Shown: positions 1-5,557 of the stretch, piece after piece
Numbering within the stretch: position 1 is the stretch's first letter
How the letters are laid out: each line of letters opens with the position of its first letter
Assembly (NCBI GenBank): GCA_900548135.1
Contig: URJC01000167.1
Span: forward strand, 1-5,906
Length of the DNA: 5,906 bases
From: an uncultured Odoribacter sp.
Lineage (GTDB): Bacteria; Bacteroidota; Bacteroidia; Bacteroidales; Marinifilaceae
Direction: 5' to 3'
The notes under the pieces: model-generated
Database searches by the model: none
Seen by the model: only the letters and a program-made list of their open reading frames with translations
Told to the model about the DNA's origin: nothing
Made by a program: the position numbers and the translations under genes

Positions 1-458
1 TACAGATCAATGAGGGAGAAATCAAATGGGATACCTTCCGCTCGGGAGGTGCCGGGGGGCAGAATGTAAATAAGGTGGAATCCGGGGTACGGTTGCGTTA
101 TATGTGGAAAAATCCGAATACCGGAGTGGCCGAAGAAATTCTGATTGAATGTACAGAAACCCGTGACCAGCCTAAGAATAAAGAACGGGCATTGGCCCGG
201 TTGCGTACTTTCATCTATGACCGGGAACACCAGAAATATGTGGATGATATCTCAGCCAAACGCAAGACGATGGTGAGCACGGGTGACCGTTCTGCCAAAA
301 TCCGGACTTATAATTTTCCTCAGGGACGTGTGACAGATCACCGGATTAACTTTACTTTGTATAATCTGCAGGCTGTCATGGATGGAGAGTTGGATGAGAT
401 TATTGAGAAGTTACAAATAGAAGAAAATACGGAACGCCTGAAAGCCAGCGGCCTCTGA
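1..458 (+). CDS. prfA: Peptide chain release factor 1 (RF1), C-terminal part, 5' end outside window
   Basis: RF1 recognises UAA and UAG stop codons in the ribosomal A site and triggers peptide release. The reading frame is open from the left edge (first full codon at base 3) to TGA at 456-458, giving 151 visible codons, roughly the last 40% of a protein usually near 360-370 residues. The catalytic GGQ tripeptide is at bases 54-62 in the context SGGAGGQNVNKVESGVR; its Gln is the residue that PrmC methylates in this family. The downstream stretch STGDRSAKIRTYNFPQGRVTDHRIN is typical of RF1 and differs from RF2. The codon-recognition PxT motif lies upstream of the window. A GTG at base 75 could look like a start but lies inside the conserved domain, after the GGQ. 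pyrF follows 39 bp later on the same strand, so co-transcription is likely. Identification is very secure; only the N-terminus is missing. Confidence 0.96.
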   Translation, partial: QINEGEIKWDTFRSGGAGGQNVNKVESGVRLRYMWKNPNTGVAEEILIECTETRDQPKNKERALARLRTFIYDREHQKYVDDISAKRKTMVSTGDRSAKIRTYNFPQGRVTDHRINFTLYNLQAVMDGELDEIIEKLQIEENTERLKASGL

Positions 459-469
459 TTTTAAACTAT

Positions 470-481
470 AATACCGGTATT
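470..481. repeat. 12-bp perfect palindrome between prfA and pyrF
   Basis: AATACCGGTATT reads the same on both strands and sits in the 39-bp gap between the prfA stop and the pyrF ATG. It is too short and lacks a loop, so it is a poor terminator. It could be a protein-binding site or mere chance. No TAnnTTTG box accompanies it. Confidence 0.3.
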
Positions 482-497
482 GAACAATATTGAAAAA

Positions 498-1325
498 ATG
501 AATTATACACAATTATTTGAGCAGATAAAAAAGAAAAAATCTTTTCTCTGCGTCGGTTTGGATTCCGATATCGCTAAAATTCCGGCACATTTATTGACGG
601 CTGAAGATCCTGTTTTTGAGTTTAATAAGGCAATCATTGATGCGACAGCGGCTGTCACGATTGCTTATAAGCCCAATATTGCTTTTTATGAAAGCCGGGG
701 GGTGGAAGGCTGGTTAAGCCTGGAGAAAACAGTTGAATATATAAAGCAGAATTATCCGGGGATTTTTACTATTGCGGATGCAAAACGAGGGGATATAGGT
801 AATACTTCCCAGATGTATGCAAAAGCATTTCTGGAAACACTGAACTTTGATTCTATTACGGTGGCTCCCTATATGGGCGAGGATTCTGTAACTCCTTTTT
901 TACAATATGAAGGGAAATGGGTGATTTTGTTGGCATTGACTTCCAATAAAGGAGCTTTTGATTTCCAGTTTTTTGATTGCGAAGGGGAGAAATTGTATGA
1001 GAAAGTGCTGAAAAAATCCCAGGATTGGGGAAATGCTGAAAAGATAATGTATGTCGTAGGAGCAACAAAAGCTGAAATGTTGGAAGGAATCCGTAAAATT
1101 GTGCCGGACCATTTCTTACTTGTGCCTGGTGTGGGTGCGCAGGGAGGAAGCCTGGAGGAGGTTGCCAGATACGGAATGAATGCTCACTGTGGTTTGATTG
1201 TAAATTCTTCCCGGGGAATAATCTTTGCAGATAAGACAGAGCATTTTGCGGTCCGTGCCGGCGAAGAAGCCCGGAAACTTCAAAAGGATATGGAACGTTT
1301 GCTTAAGGAAAATGGAATAGGCTAA
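498..1325 (+). CDS. pyrF: Orotidine-5'-phosphate decarboxylase (type 2 OMP decarboxylase)
   Basis: PyrF converts OMP to UMP and CO2, the last step of de novo pyrimidine synthesis, in the cytoplasm. From the ATG at 498 the protein has 275 residues, a normal length for the longer type 2 subfamily. An early strand carries FLCVGLDSD (residues 17-24). The catalytic signature [11 protein letters not shown] is at 94-104 and holds the Asp-Lys-x-x-Asp set (D94, K96, D99). Phosphate-binding segments PGVGAQGG (210-217) and VNSSRGI (235-241) follow. All key residues are present. The frame also has an upstream TTG at 480 that would add six residues (MNNIEK); I prefer the ATG because [22 protein letters not shown] resembles the start of Bacteroides homologues as I remember them. 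There is no Shine-Dalgarno sequence, only an A-run, as usual in this phylum. The stop TAA (1323-1325) overlaps the stop of the convergent HAD gene. No own promoter is evident, so it is probably read through from prfA. Confidence 0.96.
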   Translation: MNYTQLFEQIKKKKSFLCVGLDSDIAKIPAHLLTAEDPVFEFNKAIIDATAAVTIAYKPNIAFYESRGVEGWLSLEKTVEYIKQNYPGIFTIADAKRGDIGNTSQMYAKAFLETLNFDSITVAPYMGEDSVTPFLQYEGKWVILLALTSNKGAFDFQFFDCEGEKLYEKVLKKSQDWGNAEKIMYVVGATKAEMLEGIRKIVPDHFLLVPGVGAQGGSLEEVARYGMNAHCGLIVNSSRGIIFADKTEHFAVRAGEEARKLQKDMERLLKENGIG

Positions 1326-2143
1326 ATTTTTATGATTTTGGTTATGAACTCTGTAAATCCGTTGTTTCGGTCCGAAGCAACGGATTTATAGTAAGGTTTC
1401 AGGCGGGAAGGAGCATTCCCGACTAAAAAAGCTTCCCCGCATAAGTCTAAAAAATCTACATCATTATAATCATTGCCTAAACCAGCACACTCGTTTGGGG
1501 ATATATTCAGTCTTTTCAACAGTTGTAAGCAGGTTGTCCCCTTATTAATATCCTGTGCAAATATTTCCAGCCAGATTGTTTTTGTGTCTGTCGGAGAAGT
1601 TGAGCGTACCACTGAATAACCAGGAAGGTCTTTCCGGATTTGTTCAAGTAAACGGATTTGCCGGGCATCCAGGATCATCACCAATTGGGTCGTCTGCCCT
1701 TCAATATCGTCAGGAGAATCGATCGGAGTACCAAAGGGTTCATAAGTTGCTATGCGGTGTTTATAGTCCTCATGCAAAGGGTATAAGCGAGTGTAATAAA
1801 AATGATGATTGTCTGGTATTTCACGCTGAATAGTAAAGTTTATATTGTAATTCCACAGGTAGCGGGCTATTTCCCGGGTGGATTGTTGGCTTAGATGGCG
1901 GGCAAACAATATTTGTTGGTCTGTCCATCTTAACATGCCGGCTCCCGAAGAAAATATGAGGTAATCGATGGGAAAACCGGGAGGTAAAATTTTCCGGGTT
2001 GAATATAAATTACGTCCTGTTGCGATGATCCGGGTGTAATGCATTTGTCCGGCTTTTTCAAAGGCCTGGATTGTTTCGGTGCTGATTGCTCCTCCCCGGG
2101 GAAGTATTGTACCGTCTAAGTCTGTGATAATGGCCCGGATCAT
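1322..2143 (-). CDS. HAD-superfamily hydrolase, Cof-type (subclass IIB) phosphatase
   Basis: This is a predicted cytoplasmic Mg-dependent phosphatase of 273 residues, a usual length for Cof-type HAD proteins. Motif I is ITDLDGTIL with nucleophile D8 and acid/base D10. Motif II is the Thr of ATGRN (T42). Motif III is probably K201 in the segment [11 protein letters not shown]. Motif IV is [12 protein letters not shown] (221-232). In motif IV the usual GDxxND is GNDYND, so N224 stands where the first Asp normally is, while D228 keeps the second and D225 follows N224. A large middle segment (about 85-190) fits a C2 cap domain, which sets substrate choice. The start ATG (2143-2141) overlaps the stop TGA of the upstream kinase gene as ATGA, implying translational coupling. 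The stop TAG (1322-1324) overlaps the convergent pyrF stop. Substrate is unknown; members act on sugar phosphates, nucleotides or pyridoxal phosphate. The kinase partner hints at a B6 compound, by inference only. Confidence 0.88.
   Translation of the reverse strand: MIRAIITDLDGTILPRGGAISTETIQAFEKAGQMHYTRIIATGRNLYSTRKILPPGFPIDYLIFSSGAGMLRWTDQQILFARHLSQQSTREIARYLWNYNINFTIQREIPDNHHFYYTRLYPLHEDYKHRIATYEPFGTPIDSPDDIEGQTTQLVMILDARQIRLLEQIRKDLPGYSVVRSTSPTDTKTIWLEIFAQDINKGTTCLQLLKRLNISPNECAGLGNDYNDVDFLDLCGEAFLVGNAPSRLKPYYKSVASDRNNGFTEFITKIIKI
1351..1391. terminator. Long hairpin inside the 3' end of the HAD gene; candidate bidirectional terminator for pyrF and HAD
   Basis: Two arms, 1351-1370 and 1372-1391, are inverted complements around a single central base (1371). 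The outer arm TAAATCCGTTG (1354-1364) pairs perfectly with CAACGGATTTA (1378-1388), and the inner TTCGG (1366-1370) with CCGAA (1372-1376). In + strand RNA, 1365/1377 and 1353/1389 are U-G wobbles. A real loop would open the innermost pairs. The hairpin begins 26 bases after the pyrF stop and lies wholly inside HAD codons 252-264. Because the two stops overlap, there is no intergenic space for a terminator, so this is the obvious candidate for ending pyrF transcripts. It lacks a clear T-tract on either side, so a role in RNA 3'-end stability or processing is also possible. The pairing is read directly; the function is inferred. Confidence 0.55.
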
Positions 2144-3000
2144 AAGGCTATTTGCTCATAAGTAAAATAAGGGAGTGACTCATTCAGGTAGTGTAATACT
2201 TTTTCCTGATTCATGCCATCTAATGGATTATGGTCATAACCGAAAGTGGCTTTTATGCCCATATTGATGAAATGTACGGCCCGATCGATGGCTTCCGGCA
2301 AACTATCGCCATTTAGCAGGCAGCCGGTGATTACGCTGGCAAAAGCATCTCCGGTTCCCGGATAGTTGGCCGGCACGTAATCCGTGTTGACTTGCCACAT
2401 TCGCTGATCGCATTTGTTGTAAGCCAGGGTGACGATATTTTTTTGATTGTCCGAAGGGGCGGAAGTGATGATACAATAGTCAGGGCCCAGGCAACTCAGT
2501 TCCCGGCACCATTGAATGGCTTCTTCCCGGGTTGTTGTGTCGGTTATTGTTTTATTCAGTAAAAAAGCTGCTTCAGTTAAATTTGGAGTAATGACTTTGG
2601 CTTTTGAACAAAGCCTGCGCATACCGTCAATCATCTTGGGAGTCATGCCCGGGTAGAGTTGACGGTGGTCTCCCAGAACCGGATCTACCAGAATGAAATT
2701 ATTGGCCTTTCCGAATGTTACGAAAAATTGTTCTACAATATCCATTTGACGAATTGAAGCGAGATAACCTGAATAAAGGGCGTCAAAATGCAGGTGTAAT
2801 TCTCTCCAGTGGTCAATGATAGGTTGCATCTGGTCAGTCAGGTCAAAACTCCGGAAATTTTTGTATTCACTATGGGCAGATAATATGGCTGTGGGCAACG
2901 GGCATACCTGATATCCCATGTAGGATAATATGGGAATGGCTACAGTTAAAGAAGCTCTTCCGTATCCTGAAAGGTCGTGAATGGCTGCAATTTTTTTCAT
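2140..3000 (-). CDS. pdxY: Pyridoxal/pyridoxamine kinase, PdxY/PdxK-like (ribokinase superfamily)
   Basis: This is predicted to phosphorylate pyridoxal, pyridoxamine or pyridoxine at the 5'-OH with ATP, for vitamin B6 salvage to PLP in the cytoplasm. The protein is 286 residues, normal for the family. Visible landmarks are the N-terminal strand and substrate loop AAIHDLSGYGRASL (5-18, S12 in the ligand site), FDALYSGYL (72-80), DPVLGD (106-111), the VITPNLTEA signature (136-144) and the anion-hole/catalytic motif PGTGDAF (214-220) with base D218. The 'HDLSGYGR' and 'DPVLGD' contexts favour a B6 kinase over sugar kinases or ThiD, although ThiD-like specificity for hydroxymethylpyrimidine cannot be fully excluded. 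The ATG at 3000-2998 is preceded by an AT-rich leader without Shine-Dalgarno. Its TGA overlaps the ATG of the HAD gene by 4 bp, so the two form an operon. The gene symbol reflects the family, not a proven substrate. Confidence 0.88.
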   Translation of the reverse strand: MKKIAAIHDLSGYGRASLTVAIPILSYMGYQVCPLPTAILSAHSEYKNFRSFDLTDQMQPIIDHWRELHLHFDALYSGYLASIRQMDIVEQFFVTFGKANNFILVDPVLGDHRQLYPGMTPKMIDGMRRLCSKAKVITPNLTEAAFLLNKTITDTTTREEAIQWCRELSCLGPDYCIITSAPSDNQKNIVTLAYNKCDQRMWQVNTDYVPANYPGTGDAFASVITGCLLNGDSLPEAIDRAVHFINMGIKATFGYDHNPLDGMNQEKVLHYLNESLPYFTYEQIAL

Positions 3001-3009
3001 AAATGACTC

Positions 3010-3020
3010 TTTATTATAAA
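3010..3020. repeat. Odd palindrome TTTATTATAAA, copy 1, next to the kinase start
   Basis: TTTATTATAAA has arms of 5 bases around a central T. The symmetry extends one base each side here (CTTTAT-T-ATAAAG, 3009-3021). It lies 9 bases upstream of the kinase ATG and overlaps its possible proximal -7 box. The same 11-mer recurs at 3201-3211 before glnN. Confidence 0.35.
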
Positions 3021-3048
3021 GATTGTGTAAACCGGAGACAGAATCAAA
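3017..3048 (-). promoter_or_regulatory. Candidate proximal promoter for the kinase-HAD operon
   Basis: Read on the - strand, TTTG (3048-3045) is followed by a 20-base spacer and AATCTTTA (3024-3017). The spacing fits the Bacteroidota -33 TTTG / -7 TAnnTTTG arrangement. The -7 box is imperfect, however, with A instead of T at its first base and A instead of G at its last. The start codon lies 16 bases further on, leaving a very short leader. Weak candidate. Confidence 0.3.
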
Positions 3049-3060
3049 TTAATTTGAATC
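3041..3060. repeat. 20-bp inverted repeat, candidate operator upstream of the kinase gene
   Basis: The core TCAAATTAATTTGA (3044-3057) is a perfect 14-bp palindrome. The outer bases GA (3041-3042) and TC (3059-3060) also pair, with one mismatched pair at 3043/3058. The symmetry and lack of a loop look more like a dimeric protein-binding site than an RNA hairpin. It covers the possible -33 element of the proximal kinase promoter and lies about 40 bp before the kinase ATG. Confidence 0.45.
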
Positions 3061-3085
3061 CTGTTGAGGAGTAGCTTATCGCCGA

Positions 3086-3093
3086 CAAAGATA
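3086..3093 (-). promoter_or_regulatory. Candidate distal -7 box for the kinase-HAD operon
   Basis: On the - strand this reads TATCTTTG, an exact match to the Bacteroidota -7 consensus TAnnTTTG. No good TTTG/TTG -33 element is seen 19-22 bases upstream. If used, the transcript would start near 3079 and carry a leader of about 80 bases including the inverted repeat at 3041-3060. It overlaps a short direct repeat (AAAGAT twice), so a chance match is possible. Confidence 0.35.
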
Positions 3094-3200
3094 AAGATAA
3101 AAACTGAAATAGCCTATGATAAGAAGATTTGTAGTAAAATTTGATTTTGTCTTTTTATTTTAGGGGGGTGTTGTTGATATTTGGTTGTTTTTTGAATGAT

Positions 3201-3211
3201 TTTATTATAAA
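3201..3211. repeat. Odd palindrome TTTATTATAAA, copy 2, upstream of the glnN promoter
   Basis: This is an identical copy of the 11-mer at 3010-3020, with symmetry extended one base each side (TTTTAT-T-ATAAAA, 3200-3212). It ends about 9 bases before the putative -33 element of glnN, a position suited to an activator or repressor site. AT-rich composition makes chance recurrence possible. Confidence 0.35.
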
Positions 3212-3220
3212 AACAGGGGT

Positions 3221-3254
3221 ATTGGCGTGATTTTAATAATTTTTTCTACTTTTG
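3221..3254 (+). promoter_or_regulatory. Predicted glnN promoter (Bacteroidota -33/-7 type)
   Basis: TACTTTTG at 3247-3254 matches the -7 consensus TAnnTTTG exactly. ATTG at 3221-3224 can serve as the -33 element, with a 22-base spacer at the long end of the usual range. Transcription would start near 3260, giving an AT-rich leader of about 45 bases before the ATG at 3306 without a Shine-Dalgarno at the normal distance. This box is the best promoter in the window. Confidence 0.6.
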
Positions 3255-3305
3255 CCTTTGTTAAGAAACGTGAGGAAGCTAATTTTAAATTTCAATTATT
3301 TATTT

Positions 3306-5492
3306 ATGGCAAAAATCAGATTTTCTGCACTGGAAGAACTTGCGAACCGGAAGCCGGTAGAATTATCGGAACGTCACCGTGTTTCGGAAATTTTCGGATG
3401 TGATGTACTGACGATAGAGAAAATGAGGCATTATTTATCGATAGAGGCCTTCAAAAAGCTGGAAAAAATCATGTCTGAAGGTGGAGTGATTGACAGGGGA
3501 CTTGCTGATCAGGTGGCAGCAGCCATGAAAGCATGGGCTGTAGAAAAAGGAGCTACACATTACACTCATTGGTTTCATCCTTTGAATGGGGCTACTGCCG
3601 AGAAACATGACGGTTTCATTGATTTACAAAAGAACGGATCCATTATTGAAGCTTTTGACGGACGGATGTTAGTGCAGCAAGAGCCGGACGCTTCCAGTTT
3701 TCCTAACGGTGGTATCCGGAATACCTTTGAAGCACGGGGGTATACGGCTTGGGATCCGGGATCTCCTGCTTTTATTAACAATAATACTTTGTGTATTCCA
3801 ACCGTATTTGTTGCTTATACCGGTGAGGCTTTGGATTACAAAACACCCATGCTGAAAGCTTTGGCATTGATTGATAAAGCGGCCGTTGGGGTATGTCAAT
3901 ATTTTGATAAGGATGTGCAAAAAGTGACTGCCACATTGGGATGGGAGCAGGAATATTTTTTAGTAGATGAAGCTCTTTTTAATGCGCGCCCGGATTTAAA
4001 ATTGTGTGGGCGTACGCTGATGGGACATTCTGCTGCTAAAGACCAGCAATTGGAAGATCATTATTTCGGGGCTATTCCTGAACGGGTGAATGCCTTTATG
4101 GATGAATTGGAATATGAATGTCATCGTCTGGGCATACCGGCTAAAACCCGTCATAATGAATGCGCTCCCAATCAGTTTGAATTAGCCCCGATTTTTGAAG
4201 AAGCTAATCTGGCAGTTGATCATAATCAATTGTTGATGTCTACGATGAAAAGAATCGCTAAACACCATAAATTCAGGGTGCTTTTGCATGAAAAACCTTA
4301 TAAGGGAATCAATGGGTCGGGAAAGCACAATAATTGGTCGTTATTGACAGATACGGGAGTGAATTTGCTGTCTCCGGGTAAAAATCCGAAGTCAAATATG
4401 CAGTTTCTGGTGTTTCTGGTAACTGCCACCAGAGCAGTATTGGAACAGGAGGCTTTGTTTAAAGCTTGTATTGTATCTCTTGGAAACGAGCGGCGTTTGG
4501 GAGGAGATGAGGCACCTCCTGTGATTATGTCTGTGTTTTTAGGCCAGCAGCTGGATTCTATCCTGGATGAAATAGAACAAAAGGTTAGTAGTAAAAAGAT
4601 GAGTCCGGATGAAAAGACAGAATTGAAACTGAATGTAGGGAAAATTCCGGAGATTATGCGGGATAATACCGATCGTAACCGGACGTCTCCTTTCGCTTTT
4701 ACCGGTAATCGTTTTGAATTCCGGGCTGTTGGTTCGTCTGCTAACTGTGGGGCTGCTATGATTGTACTAAATACGGCTGTGGCAGAGCAGTTGATTGCTT
4801 TCAAACAGGAAGTGGATGCTTTGATCGATAAAGGAGTAAAGAAGGATGAGGCAATCTTTCAGGTGCTTCGGAAATACATTATAGCCTGTAAAAAAATCCG
4901 GTTTGAAGGAAACGGATATAGCAAAGAGTGGAAAGAAGAAGCCCGGAAAAGGGGACTGTCGGTGGAAAGTGACTGCATCACTTCGTTGAAGGCATACCTG
5001 TCTCCCAAAGCGAAAGGCTTATTTGTTGGAAATGGTATTTTTACTGAGAGGGAGCTTGAAGCCCGTTATGAAATTAAAAATGAGATATACCTGAAAAAAT
5101 TGCAGATAGAGTCCCGTGTATTGGGGGATTTGGCTTTAAACCATATTATCCCGACAGCAATCACTTATCAGAATACCCTGATCACAAATGTACGGGGATT
5201 GAAGGATATTTTGCCCGATGTGTATGCAGAAGTCGGAGAAGTACAATTGAAAGCAATTAAGGAGATTTCTACTCATATCAAAGAAATCCGTACTTTGGTC
5301 GATGAGATGACGGAGGCCCGTAAGTTGGCGAATCATACCTATCCCAATGAAGTGGAAAGAGCTGCTGTTTATTCGGAAACGGTTCTGCCTTATCTGGATA
5401 AGATCCGTTATCATATTGATAAATTGGAGTTATTGGTGGATGATGAGATCTGGCCTTTGCCTAAATACCGGGAATTGTTGTTTTTTAAATAG
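3306..5492 (+). CDS. glnN: Glutamine synthetase type III (GSIII)
   Basis: GSIII makes glutamine from glutamate, ammonia and ATP; it is a cytoplasmic, large-subunit dodecamer typical of Bacteroidota. The ATG at 3306 gives 728 residues, essentially the family length (about 730, versus about 450 for GSI). Catalytic-domain signatures are in order: metal-binding GWEQEYFLVD (212-221; E214, E216), the GSIII block KTRHNECAPNQFELAPIFE (280-298), GINGSGKHNNWS (334-345; H341), NDNTDRNR-type loop near 453-459, and TGNRFEFRAVGSSAN (466-480). The N-terminal part includes the GSIII segment THWFHPLNG (87-95), and the C-terminal ~220 residues are the helical extension specific to this type. The frame could extend to a TTG at 3252, but that codon is part of the -7 box, so the ATG is chosen. 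It is transcribed alone from its own promoter, and two hairpins follow the stop. No PII gene, ammonium transporter or other nitrogen gene is visible beside it. Confidence 0.97.
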   Translation: MAKIRFSALEELANRKPVELSERHRVSEIFGCDVLTIEKMRHYLSIEAFKKLEKIMSEGGVIDRGLADQVAAAMKAWAVEKGATHYTHWFHPLNGATAEKHDGFIDLQKNGSIIEAFDGRMLVQQEPDASSFPNGGIRNTFEARGYTAWDPGSPAFINNNTLCIPTVFVAYTGEALDYKTPMLKALALIDKAAVGVCQYFDKDVQKVTATLGWEQEYFLVDEALFNARPDLKLCGRTLMGHSAAKDQQLEDHYFGAIPERVNAFMDELEYECHRLGIPAKTRHNECAPNQFELAPIFEEANLAVDHNQLLMSTMKRIAKHHKFRVLLHEKPYKGINGSGKHNNWSLLTDTGVNLLSPGKNPKSNMQFLVFLVTATRAVLEQEALFKACIVSLGNERRLGGDEAPPVIMSVFLGQQLDSILDEIEQKVSSKKMSPDEKTELKLNVGKIPEIMRDNTDRNRTSPFAFTGNRFEFRAVGSSANCGAAMIVLNTAVAEQLIAFKQEVDALIDKGVKKDEAIFQVLRKYIIACKKIRFEGNGYSKEWKEEARKRGLSVESDCITSLKAYLSPKAKGLFVGNGIFTERELEARYEIKNEIYLKKLQIESRVLGDLALNHIIPTAITYQNTLITNVRGLKDILPDVYAEVGEVQLKAIKEISTHIKEIRTLVDEMTEARKLANHTYPNEVERAAVYSETVLPYLDKIRYHIDKLELLVDDEIWPLPKYRELLFFK

Positions 5493-5508
5493 AATTTCTT
5501 TGAAATTC
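5492..5508. terminator. First of two tandem hairpins after glnN, overlapping the stop codon
   Basis: GAATTTC (5492-5498) pairs perfectly with GAAATTC (5502-5508) around the loop TTT. The first base is the last base of the glnN TAG stop. The stem is short and AT-rich, so it is weak alone; it may assist the stronger hairpin immediately downstream. Confidence 0.4.
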
Positions 5509-5511
5509 ATA

Positions 5512-5541
5512 AGCTTACACAGAATTTTTTCTGTGTAAGCT
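5512..5541. terminator. Strong hairpin between convergent glnN and GH3 genes; candidate bidirectional terminator
   Basis: AGCTTACACAGAA (5512-5524) pairs perfectly with its inverted copy TTCTGTGTAAGCT (5529-5541), a 13-bp stem with the loop TTTT. It lies 19 bases after the glnN stop and 16 bases beyond the stop of the facing gene, so it can end transcripts from both sides. There is no clean T-run after the stem on either strand, so this is not a textbook intrinsic terminator. Position and symmetry make it the best terminator candidate in the window. Confidence 0.7.
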
Positions 5542-5557
5542 AGAATATTTCAGGGAA

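Larger units (their letters stand above)
3001..3305. other. Divergent intergenic region between the B6 kinase gene and glnN
   Basis: This 305-bp AT-rich stretch has no credible coding sequence. It separates two divergent transcription units and so should hold both promoters. It contains two TAnnTTTG boxes, one on each strand, a 20-bp inverted repeat (3041-3060), and two copies of the odd palindrome TTTATTATAAA (3010-3020 and 3201-3211). A G-run, GGGGGG, lies in the T-rich middle near 3163-3168. No tRNA-like or recognisable riboswitch structure was seen by eye. Confidence 0.7.

Noticed and set aside
75..458. A separate 127-residue protein starting at GTG 75
   Set aside because: The frame continues upstream to the window edge with RF1 sequence including the GGQ motif; the GTG is an internal Val codon.
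480..497. TTG at 480 as the pyrF start
   Set aside because: The ATG at 498 fits the N-terminus of remembered Bacteroides homologues; the six extra residues show no family resemblance and TTG is a rare start.
1555..1833. 92-residue + strand frame inside the HAD gene
   Set aside because: Antisense to a well-supported coding sequence with no family signature.
3268..3280. GTGAGGAAG-like sequence as a Shine-Dalgarno for glnN
   Set aside because: It is about 30 bases upstream of the ATG, too far to act, and this phylum seldom uses Shine-Dalgarno pairing.
3252..3305. N-terminal extension of glnN from TTG 3252
   Set aside because: The TTG lies inside the exact -7 promoter box, and the ATG at 3306 gives the expected GSIII length and N-terminus.
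3001..3305. Riboswitch, small RNA or hidden small gene in the divergent intergenic region
   Set aside because: No conserved riboswitch core, no stable long hairpin with a terminator and no start-led frame with protein-like composition was seen; palindromes and promoter boxes explain the visible structure.
4298..4804. 168-residue open frame on the - strand inside glnN
   Set aside because: It is fully antisense to the conserved catalytic core of GSIII, has no recognisable domain and is best explained as a shadow frame.
5347..5538. 63-residue + strand frame overlapping the end of glnN and the terminator
   Set aside because: It overlaps glnN in another frame and runs through the terminator hairpins; the sequence has low-complexity shadow character.
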